From Bacteroidota bacterium (GTDB taxonomy: Bacteria; Bacteroidota; Bacteroidia; Bacteroidales; VadinHA17): a stretch of 64,000 nucleotides of DNA. The notes beneath the pieces were generated by a model. It searched no databases. It worked only from the letters and a program-made list of their open reading frames with translations, and had not been told where the DNA came from. Both the position numbers and the translations under genes were made by a program. The stretch spans positions 124,001 through 188,000 of the forward strand of contig JADKBL010000001.1 in NCBI GenBank assembly GCA_016718875.1. The letters run 5' to 3'. Positions 35,291 to 43,686 of the stretch are shown here, piece after piece (the first letter of the stretch is position 1; the number at the start of each line of letters is the position of its first letter).

Positions 35291-35971
35291 ATGCCCCTGT
35301 GGTTAAAATATCTGATTGCATTATCAGGTGTTATCCTTTTCACCCTTTCCGGATGTGAAAAAGGCAATGACACACCTGATCCTGTTGCCGATATTGATGG
35401 AAATATATATGAAACCATCATGCTGGGAGATCAGGTCTGGATGGCAGAAAACCTCCGGACTACCCGGCTGAATGACGGCAGCGAAATCAGGCTCATAACT
35501 AAGAACCAGGAATGGTACAATAACAGCGCCCCGGCTTTTTCATGGTACAATAATGACTCTTCAATGTTCAAAGTTCCTTATGGAGCACTTTATAATGGCT
35601 ATGTAGCCGCAAATGAGAAAATATGCCCTGCCGGATGGAGGGTTCCGGATAAAGATGACTGGAAACAACTGGTTCAGTCTTTTGGTGATACAATTGATGT
35701 GGGAGGCAGGCTTAAAGTAGAAGGGTCCCAATGGCATTTTCCCAACATGGGAGCTGACAACAGTTCAAAATTTACAGCACTGCCAGCAGGAATGCGTTAT
35801 TTCGAAGGAACATACAGCTCTTTATCATATTTTACGGCATACTGGTCAACAACAGGACCAGATACCACATCCCTATCTTTTATGAGCCTCTCCTACCTCG
35901 ATGCCAAAGCCACATTCGGCATTAAATCGAAAAGACACGGGTTTAGCATCAGGTGTATAAGAGATAACTAA
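35291..35971 (+). CDS. FISUMP-domain lipoprotein
   Basis: 226 residues. A signal with TLSGC gives lipid attachment at about Cys22. The body is one Fibrobacter succinogenes major paralogous domain: DGNIYETIMLGDQVWMAENL, SAPAFSWYNND, CPAGWRVPDKDDWKQL and SKRHGFSIRCIRD at the C-terminus. The fold resembles C-type-lectin/sulfatase-modifying modules; the role is unclear. A second copy with the same order lies at 55222-55944. A strong terminator follows directly after the stop. Confidence 0.85.
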   Translation: MPLWLKYLIALSGVILFTLSGCEKGNDTPDPVADIDGNIYETIMLGDQVWMAENLRTTRLNDGSEIRLITKNQEWYNNSAPAFSWYNNDSSMFKVPYGALYNGYVAANEKICPAGWRVPDKDDWKQLVQSFGDTIDVGGRLKVEGSQWHFPNMGADNSSKFTALPAGMRYFEGTYSSLSYFTAYWSTTGPDTTSLSFMSLSYLDAKATFGIKSKRHGFSIRCIRDN

Positions 35972-35996
35972 CCCCGGACTTAAGTCCGGGGTTTTT
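35971..35996 (+). terminator. Strong rho-independent terminator after the FISUMP gene
   Basis: A perfect palindrome ACCCCGGACTT/AAGTCCGGGGT (35971-35992) is followed by TTTT. The GC-rich stem begins on the last base of the stop codon. The stem would work only for plus-strand transcripts because of the U run. Confidence 0.85.
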
Positions 35997-36063
35997 CATC
36001 CTGTAACTTTTTGCATAACATCTTCGTCTAACTGCAGATTTAACAACAAAAACAGTTTAAGAC

Positions 36064-36999
36064 ATGAAAAAATTATTATCAACATTAGTTATATCCTCAC
36101 TGATATTCCTTCCTGCAATAAGTCAGAATGAGGATAAGAGCGACAGGCTCGAAAATCTTGAAAACAATGAGAATAATGCCAGTCAGGACACTCTGAGTGT
36201 TGAGGTTGGAGACAAAGTATTTTCCGTAAAGGAGAGCGGTGATGAAACAAGAATCTCTGTAGGAAAAAAAGAATACAGGGTTGTTGAAGACAATGACGGG
36301 GTAACAGTTTACAAGCGTGATAAGAATGATGAGGAAAAAGAAATCCATCGCAGAAAAAACGATCGTTTCAGAGGGCACCTAGGCGGTGTTGAGTTGGGGA
36401 TGAACGGTTTTCTTACCGATTACTGGTCCACCGCACTGGCACCTGAAGACAATTATTTCGATCTGAATACAGCCAAATCGAATGCCTGGAATTTTTACTT
36501 CCCTAACATCAATCTTGGAATTACAAGGCATTTCGGGATCGTTTCAACTGTGGGACTGAGCTATAACCATTATCGTTTCGATCAGAATAACAGCATTACA
36601 AAAGACGGGGATGGAGTAATAGGACCACTTTATCCCGAACCGGGAATTGTTTATACCAAAAGTAAGTTTACAACCGCTTATGCCACATTACCGGTATTGC
36701 TTGAATTACAGATCCCTGTCAATGGCAGTCATAGCAAGACCCTGAACTTCAGTGCCGGTGTTATAGGAGCTGTAAAAATTGCATCAAAGACAAAGGTTGT
36801 TTACGATAACGGCGAAAAGCAGAAATCAAAGATAAAAGATGACTATAGTCTGAACGTGCTAAAATGGGGAGCAACAGCCAGAATAGGATATGAGAATCTC
36901 CAGATATTCGGTACAACCTATTTAACCCCTATGTTTGAGAGTGGTAAAGGTCCCGAATTCTATCCCTATGAGATAGGCCTTTCCTTTACATTTAATTAG
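36064..36999 (+). CDS. Outer-membrane beta-barrel family protein
   Basis: 311 residues: signal peptide (LLSTLVISSLIFLPAISQ), an acidic, charged linker (EDKSDRLENLENNENNAS) and GDKVFSVKE-type strands, then a C-terminal barrel of about 190 residues from GGVELGMNGFL to GLSFTFN with a terminal aromatic pattern. It belongs to the PorT/outer-membrane beta-barrel class of Bacteroidota, whose members usually have unknown partners. Its 3' end overlaps the convergent zinc-ribbon gene by 8 bases. Confidence 0.75.
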   Translation: MKKLLSTLVISSLIFLPAISQNEDKSDRLENLENNENNASQDTLSVEVGDKVFSVKESGDETRISVGKKEYRVVEDNDGVTVYKRDKNDEEKEIHRRKNDRFRGHLGGVELGMNGFLTDYWSTALAPEDNYFDLNTAKSNAWNFYFPNINLGITRHFGIVSTVGLSYNHYRFDQNNSITKDGDGVIGPLYPEPGIVYTKSKFTTAYATLPVLLELQIPVNGSHSKTLNFSAGVIGAVKIASKTKVVYDNGEKQKSKIKDDYSLNVLKWGATARIGYENLQIFGTTYLTPMFESGKGPEFYPYEIGLSFTFN

Positions 37000-38113
37000 C
37001 ACCCTGCGTGCTGGCCAGGATCGCTATAATAGCTATTACAGCTGCTGCTGCAAGAACAGCAAATGTGATCTTGACCCAGCTGTAAGGTCTCTCTCCCTGA
37101 ACTTCACCGGTTCTTCCGTTAATGAGGAACCGGTATGTTTTATTATTAAAGGAATAGGCACTTATCCATACAGGCATCAGCAGGTGCTTGAAAGTAATAC
37201 CCTTCCATGTTGTGTTTGTTGTATGGACTCTCTGGTGATCTCCTCCGATGTCCCTGCAAATAGCTTCATGTATACCCTGGTTCATTTTGATTTTTGCATC
37301 ATCAAGTCCTTCCCTGAGGTCAACCTGGTAACTCTCTGCCTTAAAGCCGCTAAGGTAGCTGCTGTTAAAAGGCATTAGATTCTGAAGGTCCCACGGCTCA
37401 AGCTTTTCAACATACTCTTTTGGAAGGGATTTACTTGCAACCACCAGAACATCATCAAAGACTTTATCGACATGACCACTGGCACTGCTCCACCTTGTTT
37501 TTGTAACTGTCCGGGTCTTTGTAACAAGCTTTCCGTTTTCAGTTGTTGTATACGATTCTGTTGTTTGATAATCATCCCCTCTTTCTCCCGTATAATCAGT
37601 AGCAGTATCGGAGTCATATGTCCAGTAGGGAATATACAATCCTGTGAGTTTACTCTCCTGCCTGGCAAAACGTTTAAGTTTATTGGGTGCAAACCAGAGC
37701 TTCTTTATCCATTCTCCAAACTCTTTGAATGCTTTGTTCTGATCGACTGAAAACGGCAGAATTGCTTTGGGTTTTATTGAATGTGATGTGGTGGCATCCT
37801 TTACAACGAGGGGTGAACCGCAACACGGACAAGTATCAGATACAACATTCGGATTGAATGTCGTCTGTGCCCCGCATCCCTGACATTTAATTGTAGCAAC
37901 TTCAACAGAAGTTTCCTTCTCCTCGAAATCTTTTACAAACTTCTCAAAATCAAGCTCCTCAAATACCTCCTTTGAAACCTCAATCTCATTTTCCATTCCG
38001 CAGTACGGACATTTAAGGTGGTTAGTGCCCGGAGCAAATTGCAGTTTCCCTGAACATCCTTTGCAGACTGACTCCTTCTGAATTGTTTCGGATATAGTAC
38101 CTTCCTGGCTCAT
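36992..38113 (-). CDS. Zinc-ribbon membrane protein, YdjG-like
   Basis: 373 residues. Two zinc ribbons lie at the N-terminus: CKGC...CPYCG and CQGCG...CPCCG (residues about 18-100). A central soluble domain has KPKAILPFSVDQNKAFKEF and GLYIPYWTYDSD, and the C-terminus has one transmembrane helix (ITFAVLAAAAVIAIIAIL). The layout matches YdjG-like TFIIB-type zinc-ribbon proteins, which in Bacillus act with an SPFH protein (YdjI) in PspA membrane-stress modules. The downstream partner in the same order here is an SPFH protein 46 bases upstream on the same strand. No PspA gene is in the window. Confidence 0.8.
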   Translation of the reverse strand: MSQEGTISETIQKESVCKGCSGKLQFAPGTNHLKCPYCGMENEIEVSKEVFEELDFEKFVKDFEEKETSVEVATIKCQGCGAQTTFNPNVVSDTCPCCGSPLVVKDATTSHSIKPKAILPFSVDQNKAFKEFGEWIKKLWFAPNKLKRFARQESKLTGLYIPYWTYDSDTATDYTGERGDDYQTTESYTTTENGKLVTKTRTVTKTRWSSASGHVDKVFDDVLVVASKSLPKEYVEKLEPWDLQNLMPFNSSYLSGFKAESYQVDLREGLDDAKIKMNQGIHEAICRDIGGDHQRVHTTNTTWKGITFKHLLMPVWISAYSFNNKTYRFLINGRTGEVQGERPYSWVKITFAVLAAAAVIAIIAILASTQGAN

Positions 38114-38159
38114 AGGTTTTATTCTTTGAGTTTATATTTAACCAGATTATATGTGATGT

Positions 38160-39272
38160 TTATTTCGGAGGAAGTGGTGGCGGCACTGCTCCGAAAACAG
38201 CTGTCAGGTCAGGTTGTGCACCGGCAGGAGCCCATTGACCCATACCCTGTTTCCAGACCAGTGTATCGCTGTTTATCTGTCCCTGCGCTGCCATCTGTTT
38301 AAGTGTATTGAGATCAAATGGTCCAGACTGCTGGCCATTCACAGCTACAAAATAACTTACAACTCCCGGTACCGGAGGAGGACTGGACTGTGGTTGCTGC
38401 TGCTGCTGCCCCATCTGCCCCATTTGTCCCATCATGGCATTCGCCATACCGAAGCCCATACCCATGCCCATACCTGCAGCGGCTCCGCCACCGGCAGGAT
38501 TGTTCGCTGCAGCTTCCATTGACTGGCCGATCTGGAATTGCTGGAACTTATTGAGGTCACCGATAATACCCATGCTTGACCTCTTGTCGAGTGCTGCCTC
38601 AACATTTTCAGGAAGCCCAATGCTTGCAACAAGGAATTTAAGCAACTCTATTCCATATTCAAGAAATTCAGGTTTCATTTTTGTCTCGCAATATTTTGAG
38701 ATCTCATCAAAATTTGAAGCCATGTCAAGAACCGGTATCTTGCTCTCCCCTATTGCATCTGTGAAACGGGTAACAGCTACATTCCTGAGCTGGTTTGTTA
38801 TGCTTTCTGTTGTAAAATTTCCATCAGTACCGGCAATTGTTTTTATAAACAATCCGGGATCAGAGATCTTCATAGTATAGTTTCCGTTTGCCCTTATGCG
38901 TATTGGTCCGAATTCAGGATCACGAAGCATAACAGGATTAGGAGTCCCCCAGAGCAGATCAGTAAACTGTTTGGTATTTACAAAATAAATCTCTGCCAGG
39001 AAAGGACTGTTAAAGCCATACTTCCATCCCTTTAATGTTGTCAGTATAGGAAGGTTTTCTGTGGTCAGGGTATATAAGCCTGGTTTAAATACATCAGCAA
39101 GCTGACCTTCATTGATAAATACAGCAACCTGTGATTCCCTTACCGTAAGCTTAGCACCATTCTTAATCTCGTTCTGAAACCTTTCAAAACGATGTACCAT
39201 GGTATTCTGGGTCGGATCGAGCCATTCAATGATGTCGATAAATTCCCCGCGGATCTTGTTAAATAGTCCCAT
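38160..39272 (-). CDS. SPFH-domain protein with C-terminal GYF-2-like module, YdjI-like
   Basis: 370 residues. The N-terminal half is an SPFH/virion-core-like domain (GAKLTVRESQVAVFINEGQ, GFNSPFLAEIYFVNTKQF, ITNQLRNVAVTRF). A Met/Gly-rich linker (GMGMGMGFG, MGQMGQMGQQQQQP) precedes a GYF-2 domain at about 305-360 (VNGQQSGPFDLNTLKQMA, LVWKQGMGQWAPA). It has no signal peptide and would be a cytosolic membrane-surface scaffold. It is translated before the zinc-ribbon gene in one transcription unit, as in YdjG/YdjI systems. Confidence 0.85.
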   Translation of the reverse strand: MGLFNKIRGEFIDIIEWLDPTQNTMVHRFERFQNEIKNGAKLTVRESQVAVFINEGQLADVFKPGLYTLTTENLPILTTLKGWKYGFNSPFLAEIYFVNTKQFTDLLWGTPNPVMLRDPEFGPIRIRANGNYTMKISDPGLFIKTIAGTDGNFTTESITNQLRNVAVTRFTDAIGESKIPVLDMASNFDEISKYCETKMKPEFLEYGIELLKFLVASIGLPENVEAALDKRSSMGIIGDLNKFQQFQIGQSMEAAANNPAGGGAAAGMGMGMGFGMANAMMGQMGQMGQQQQQPQSSPPPVPGVVSYFVAVNGQQSGPFDLNTLKQMAAQGQINSDTLVWKQGMGQWAPAGAQPDLTAVFGAVPPPLPPK

Positions 39273-39350
39273 AATATGTTGTTTTATTTATTCATTAAAT
39301 ACAAGTGAACATCTAAGATAATAAAAACTTTATTAGATAGATTACTTTTC

Positions 39351-39437
39351 ACGCTGATCACGCAGATTTACATTGATTTTAAATCCATAATAGCTTCAGT
39401 ACCTTAATTTTTCAGCTGATCACGCAGATTTACGATC
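39351..39437. repeat. Two copies of a GCTGATCACGCAGATTTA repeat
   Basis: Copies at about 39354-39372 and 39413-39432 share GCTGATCACGCAGATTTA. They belong to the same degenerate intergenic family as 31450-31516. They lie between the SPFH gene and the end of the GH2 gene, a 189-base gap with no other feature. Confidence 0.55.
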
Positions 39438-39461
39438 TTATTAAGTGTGTTTGAAGCAGTT

Positions 39462-42400
39462 TCATTCGAACCCTATTTCCCTCAATGTCTTATTAAAATC
39501 CGCCGGAAGAACACCTATCGGTTCATTCAGACCGGAAGCACCATAAATCAGAATATTGCAAAACAGCCTGTCTGCTGCGTAATCCTGACCAAGGTTTTCT
39601 GCTATATTCAGTGTATTAACAATAAACCTTCCCTTTCCAAAATTCCATACCCCAAGATGTATTCCCGAACAGTAATTATGACTGATCCTTGTTGCCCCGC
39701 ACACAGTTTCTGAGGGATGATCAAGGGGGCTGTTCACCTCATCATAGGTATAACCCGATTTTGCAACTACAGTAAACTCCTGCGACAGGGCAGTTTTTGA
39801 TATGATATTTCTGAAATATTTATAATCCATCATACCACCTGACGGCATTCCTGAAAAAAACGGATGGTTCTTTGCCCAGCGGTCGGCCCGGTAATATCCG
39901 GCTACAGCATCCATTGGCTGTATTGAGCCTTTGTTTGCCAAAGGCAACCATCGAGTGGAATTTTTGCCGCTCCTGAAGGTAGAAGGAGAAAGGTATATTA
40001 CTGTGCTTCCTGTTGCCATCTGACGTACTAAACTTATCATTGTCAAGCTGTCAGGGGCATTACCTGCCAGCACAATGAGCTGTCGTTTAGCTTTATTCCC
40101 TTTATCGAATGGTTTCATTTTTACACCATGTTGCAGCAGCCAGCCTTCAACTATTGAATCGCTTCCAACTACAACAATCTCGACAGGAAGCTTCGGGAGA
40201 TCATACTTGTCATTAACATAAAACTCCAGTTTTCCTCCCGGTGCAGTTGCTCCGCTGTCAAGTACAGCAGTGAAAAGATATTTTCCCGCCGGACCTTCAA
40301 TTCTGACAGCTTCATTCATTAAAAGCTGAGCATAAGGAGGTTCAATATTTGACTTATACACGGGAATATTCACGGATATTTTTTTCTCAAAAACAATTCT
40401 TTTCAACGGATCAAAAACTTTAATGGTAGCAGGGTAATTGCCGGCAGGCATTACATCAAGATTGGAAAATGATGTTATCAGATTGATTGAGCCACCACTG
40501 GAAATACTTTGAGGTTCCGTCCTCAGGCACCACCGGGCTGATTCATTTGAAAGTATTACTGACCCAATCATCTCCGGTTTAATTCTCCTGAAGTTGGTTG
40601 CGATGCTTTCACCTGCCACTGCATCAGCAACTCCATTGGTTGGGGTATATGAAACGATATAAGGATTCGACCGGATGGCAGATTCAGCTGTTTCCCGGAT
40701 TGAGGCTGCTGTTTTGTAAGCATCTGATATATAATCTGCTGGAAGCACCCAGCACTCATCCATTCCGAAGCGCTTCCAATCAGCAAGAAACTTATCATAT
40801 TGCCTCCTGTAATAAAGTGCATCATCACTCTGCCCCTTTCCCAACAACTGATAATCACCCAATTCCGAAGGAAGGTCAATCGGGAAACAGAGACCTGTCT
40901 CACTTATATAGCATTTCTGACCAGTAGTGTCAGAGAATCCTGAAAGCATATCAAGAATCGTTTGAGTGTAAGGCATCCAAACATATGGGTGCCAGTCTCT
41001 AAGTGCATTCTCAGGGATATTCCAGGTTGAGGACCCCGGATTGCTCATACTGCCAATCTCCTTCACCTTGTCATACCTGCCGCTGTTAAGCACAAATAAT
41101 CTTGCAGGATCAAGTAATCTCATGTCGGGCAACATTGAAACTGCTTTCCTGAAAATGGCATTGTCAGCATTTTCGTTCAGCACACCCCACATAACAATTG
41201 AGGGATGGTTCCGGTCACGAATAATGACATCTCTCAGCGAATTCTCAAAACGTTTTACCAGTAGTTCTTCATTGTTGGCTGCCCTTGGAAATTTGTATTC
41301 ACCATAATCTCCAATCTGCCAGCATCCGAAATGCTCCTGCTGCACCATTATGCCAAGCTCATCATAAATATCCAGTATCCGGGCATTGGGACAGCCAAAA
41401 GGTATTCTTACAAAGTTGAATCCCAGAGACTTCATGTTTATAACATCGGTTCTCAGCATCTCCTCAGATAAGGGTACGGTGAATCCGACAGGATAATGAG
41501 TACTGAAGTTGGTTCCTTTAAGGAATATCCGTTTACCGTTAAGCCTGAAGTAGCCGTTTTCAAACCGGAAATCTCTGAATCCGAACCGTTGTGAAGATTC
41601 ATCAACTGATTCTGATGTCTGCACTGAAGACTCGATGGTATAAAGGACCGGACTTTCAGGACTCCAGAGCTTAAAGGCCGGAATAATTAAATCCAATTCG
41701 GATTGGTTAATACCCGGTTTAAAATTCTGCTTGAGATTACCGCGTGTTATATATGCCCCTGTTTTTGAATCAGTTATGCGATATGATAACAAAGATGACT
41801 GACCGGATGACATGGTATTTATAACTGTTGTACTGATCCTGACATTTCCGGTCTTCCAGTCAGGGACTAAATGGATATCGCTGATCCTGACTGATGGTAC
41901 AATAAGCAATTCAACATCTCCGATAATACCTCCTGAATTATAAGCAGCATTTCCGGTAAACGGATATTGTTTTGCACCTGACGGAGTATCTTTAAGTGCA
42001 ATACCATCAATTGGTTCATATGTCGGATTGAGAACCCTGACTACAAGAAGATTTTTGCCTTTCTTTTTTATAAAATCTGTAACATCCAGATCAAAGGGAG
42101 TTTCACTGCCTTCATGTCCTCCGGCATATCTGCCATTTACCCAAATTTCTGCAAGGTAATCGACTGCCTTGAATCTCAGCAGGTAACGGCCATTTTTGTG
42201 CGGATTCTCAATGCCATCAAACTCTTTCCAGTACCATGCCACTCCGTGATAATTGTGAAAAATATCCTGGATAACCCAGGGAACGGGTGTTTGTCTTGAT
42301 TCAGCAACCGGAGGAGATTTAAACCACTCTTTATTTCGTCCGGTATTAGTACTATCGGTGGCTATCAGCCAGTCTGAACCATTTAAGGAAACAATCTTTG

Positions 42401-42500
42401 AATGCGTACTGACAGGATCCCTGGGAAGTTTATCCAATAAAATGGGAATCAAACTGTTAATACTTATAACAAAAACTAAATGAAATAGATTTAAAGACAT
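39462..42500 (-). CDS. Secreted GH2 family glycoside hydrolase
   Basis: 1012 residues with an N-terminal hydrophobic segment (FHLVFVISINSLIPILL), probably a signal. The GH2 order is clear: a sugar-binding jelly roll (KNGRYLLRFKAVDYLAEIW, GGHEGSETPFDLDV), an immunoglobulin-like domain, then a TIM barrel from about 315 (FRLNGKRIFLKGTNFS). The acid/base Glu is in GVLNEN (about 443) and the likely nucleophile Glu in YISETGLC (about 534). GH2 covers beta-galactosidases, beta-glucuronidases and beta-mannosidases; the family alone does not tell which. About 400 further residues form C-terminal beta domains. It is transcribed alone, opposite to the rest of the CAZyme genes. Confidence 0.88.
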   Translation of the reverse strand: MSLNLFHLVFVISINSLIPILLDKLPRDPVSTHSKIVSLNGSDWLIATDSTNTGRNKEWFKSPPVAESRQTPVPWVIQDIFHNYHGVAWYWKEFDGIENPHKNGRYLLRFKAVDYLAEIWVNGRYAGGHEGSETPFDLDVTDFIKKKGKNLLVVRVLNPTYEPIDGIALKDTPSGAKQYPFTGNAAYNSGGIIGDVELLIVPSVRISDIHLVPDWKTGNVRISTTVINTMSSGQSSLLSYRITDSKTGAYITRGNLKQNFKPGINQSELDLIIPAFKLWSPESPVLYTIESSVQTSESVDESSQRFGFRDFRFENGYFRLNGKRIFLKGTNFSTHYPVGFTVPLSEEMLRTDVINMKSLGFNFVRIPFGCPNARILDIYDELGIMVQQEHFGCWQIGDYGEYKFPRAANNEELLVKRFENSLRDVIIRDRNHPSIVMWGVLNENADNAIFRKAVSMLPDMRLLDPARLFVLNSGRYDKVKEIGSMSNPGSSTWNIPENALRDWHPYVWMPYTQTILDMLSGFSDTTGQKCYISETGLCFPIDLPSELGDYQLLGKGQSDDALYYRRQYDKFLADWKRFGMDECWVLPADYISDAYKTAASIRETAESAIRSNPYIVSYTPTNGVADAVAGESIATNFRRIKPEMIGSVILSNESARWCLRTEPQSISSGGSINLITSFSNLDVMPAGNYPATIKVFDPLKRIVFEKKISVNIPVYKSNIEPPYAQLLMNEAVRIEGPAGKYLFTAVLDSGATAPGGKLEFYVNDKYDLPKLPVEIVVVGSDSIVEGWLLQHGVKMKPFDKGNKAKRQLIVLAGNAPDSLTMISLVRQMATGSTVIYLSPSTFRSGKNSTRWLPLANKGSIQPMDAVAGYYRADRWAKNHPFFSGMPSGGMMDYKYFRNIISKTALSQEFTVVAKSGYTYDEVNSPLDHPSETVCGATRISHNYCSGIHLGVWNFGKGRFIVNTLNIAENLGQDYAADRLFCNILIYGASGLNEPIGVLPADFNKTLREIGFE

Positions 42501-42562
42501 TCAATTGAGGATAATAGATTAATTATTCTGAAAGTTATAAAAATTTGTGATTCCTCTGTATT

Positions 42563-42598
42563 AACAAAATAGCCACGCGAATGCGTGGCTATTTTGTT
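42563..42598. terminator. Perfect 16-bp hairpin between the GH2 gene and tRNA-Gln
   Basis: AACAAAATAGCCACGC and its exact complement flank a GAAT loop; the arms end in ATTTTGTT so the structure ends transcripts of either strand. It directly follows the 3' end of tRNA-Gln on the minus strand and so most likely terminates it. Confidence 0.85.
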
Positions 42599-42669
42599 GA
42601 CCCACCAGGTTTCGAACCTGGACTCTTCAGAACCAAAATCTGACGTGTTGCCAATTACACCATGGGTCA
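42598..42669 (-). tRNA. tRNA-Gln (anticodon TTG)
   Basis: On the minus strand the 5' acceptor TGACCCA pairs with TGGGTCA at the 3' end. The anticodon stem TCAGA/TCTGA holds a seven-base loop TTTTGGT with TTG at positions 34-36. The T arm reads CCAGGTTCGAAACCTGG. CCA is not encoded. The gene is 72 bases. A CAATTTTG element seven bases upstream resembles the -7 box but with one mismatch. A strong terminator follows. Confidence 0.95.
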
Positions 42670-42755
42670 GTAAAGGCAAAATTGAGCTGCGAAATTAGGA
42701 ATTTTTTTCAAAGTGACGATATCAATGCAATCTTAAGCTGATAGAAAAGTTGCTT

Positions 42756-43181
42756 TCATTTCTTACCGGCAAGGATCAGATCATAGGTATCTTTATCCAT
42801 CTCTTCAACTTCTATCATTGTGAACGGACTTGTTACTAATGACTTAAGGATGAATCCAAGCTCTTTCATATCCTCATCACCTTTCTCATAATACCAGCTG
42901 ATAGCAGCATTGCCGGATATTTCCCTTACCTGAGATAATTCCCTGAGAAGGGTATAAATCCATTTCATCGAGGCCGTATTGATATATTCGAAGCCAAGAC
43001 TGATCTTTGTTTTGCCCCGATATTTTTTTGAATATTCTGTTAACCAGATCTGAACAGAGCGGTAGAAATCTCCCGGATTTTCCGGTATTGATCTTCCCAT
43101 AACGAATATTCTTCCCGGTTCCATAATAATCCATGGAGTCCTTTTAGATAGTTCGTTGATATATTTTTCAGGATATACCAT
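42756..43181 (-). CDS. DUF1987/SiaC-family regulatory protein
   Basis: 141 residues, soluble. The DUF1987 pattern is visible: MEPGRIFVMGRSIPENPGDF, KISLGFEYINTASMKWIY and ISWYYEKGDEDMKELGFILK. SiaC-type proteins are small phosphoproteins that link SpoIIE-like phosphatases and kinases with diguanylate cyclases in pseudomonads, and in Bacteroidota often lie near such phosphatases. A SpoIIE-type phosphatase is at 49753 but in a separate operon. The threonine or serine that would be phosphorylated may be in YINTASMK. Confidence 0.82.
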   Translation of the reverse strand: MVYPEKYINELSKRTPWIIMEPGRIFVMGRSIPENPGDFYRSVQIWLTEYSKKYRGKTKISLGFEYINTASMKWIYTLLRELSQVREISGNAAISWYYEKGDEDMKELGFILKSLVTSPFTMIEVEEMDKDTYDLILAGKK

Positions 43182-43298
43182 TTTCTGTTCAGATCTTTTA
43201 GTAAATAACTGCTGTAAAAAACATTAAAACATAAAAATTCAGGCCCGAATCAAAATCCCGGCATGTAAAATTATGAAAAGATGCTAATTTTCCAAATG

Positions 43299-43544
43299 TT
43301 ATCGGGAAACATTCTGATTAAAGAGGGAGGGGTCGTTCTCTTCCCACAGTGTTGGATGCTCTTCTTCAAACCGCTTTAGGATTGCCCTCATAATGGTTTC
43401 GCGCATGAATTCAGACTTATTCTTGACCCTGTATCGGCTGCAGTAAATTCCCAGAGCCTTCATCTCCCTGTTATTCAGCATGAGTGAAAGACGGTTAGTT
43501 CTCCGTAGCCGGTCTTCCTTGTAAGCAGCTTTTCGTCCTTCCAT
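43299..43544 (-). CDS. Small ribbon-helix-helix-like protein
   Basis: 81 residues, highly basic at the start (MEGRKAAYKEDRLRRTNRL). The segment RLSLMLNNREMKALGIYCSRY followed by NKSEFMRETIMRAIL has the strand-helix-helix spacing of MetJ/Arc-type DNA-binding proteins. A gene-regulatory role is thus possible, but no target site or partner is visible. It lies alone between the DUF1987 gene and the aldolase terminator. Confidence 0.65.
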   Translation of the reverse strand: MEGRKAAYKEDRLRRTNRLSLMLNNREMKALGIYCSRYRVKNKSEFMRETIMRAILKRFEEEHPTLWEENDPSLFNQNVSR

Positions 43545-43618
43545 AAATGAAGATTCAGAGAGCTAAATTAGAAAAAGGAAGATTCAGTACAGAAGGGCTT
43601 ATGGCAGAGTTTTTAACA

Positions 43619-43656
43619 TAAAAAAAACAGCCAGCCTGTAAGTAGCTGACTGTTTG
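43619..43656 (-). terminator. Rho-independent terminator of the aldolase gene
   Basis: Read on the minus strand, AACAGTCAGC and GCTGGCTGTT form a 10-bp stem with one wobble around a nine-base loop, followed by a run of seven or eight T. It sits 30 bases after the aldolase stop. Confidence 0.75.
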
Positions 43657-43686
43657 TTTGTTATTATATTCACAACTTTCTATGGA

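Noticed and set aside
38434..38880. 148-residue plus-strand frame rich in Pro, Ala and Met
   Set aside because: It is the complement of the Met/Gly-rich linker and SPFH domain of the minus-strand gene; composition explains the open frame.
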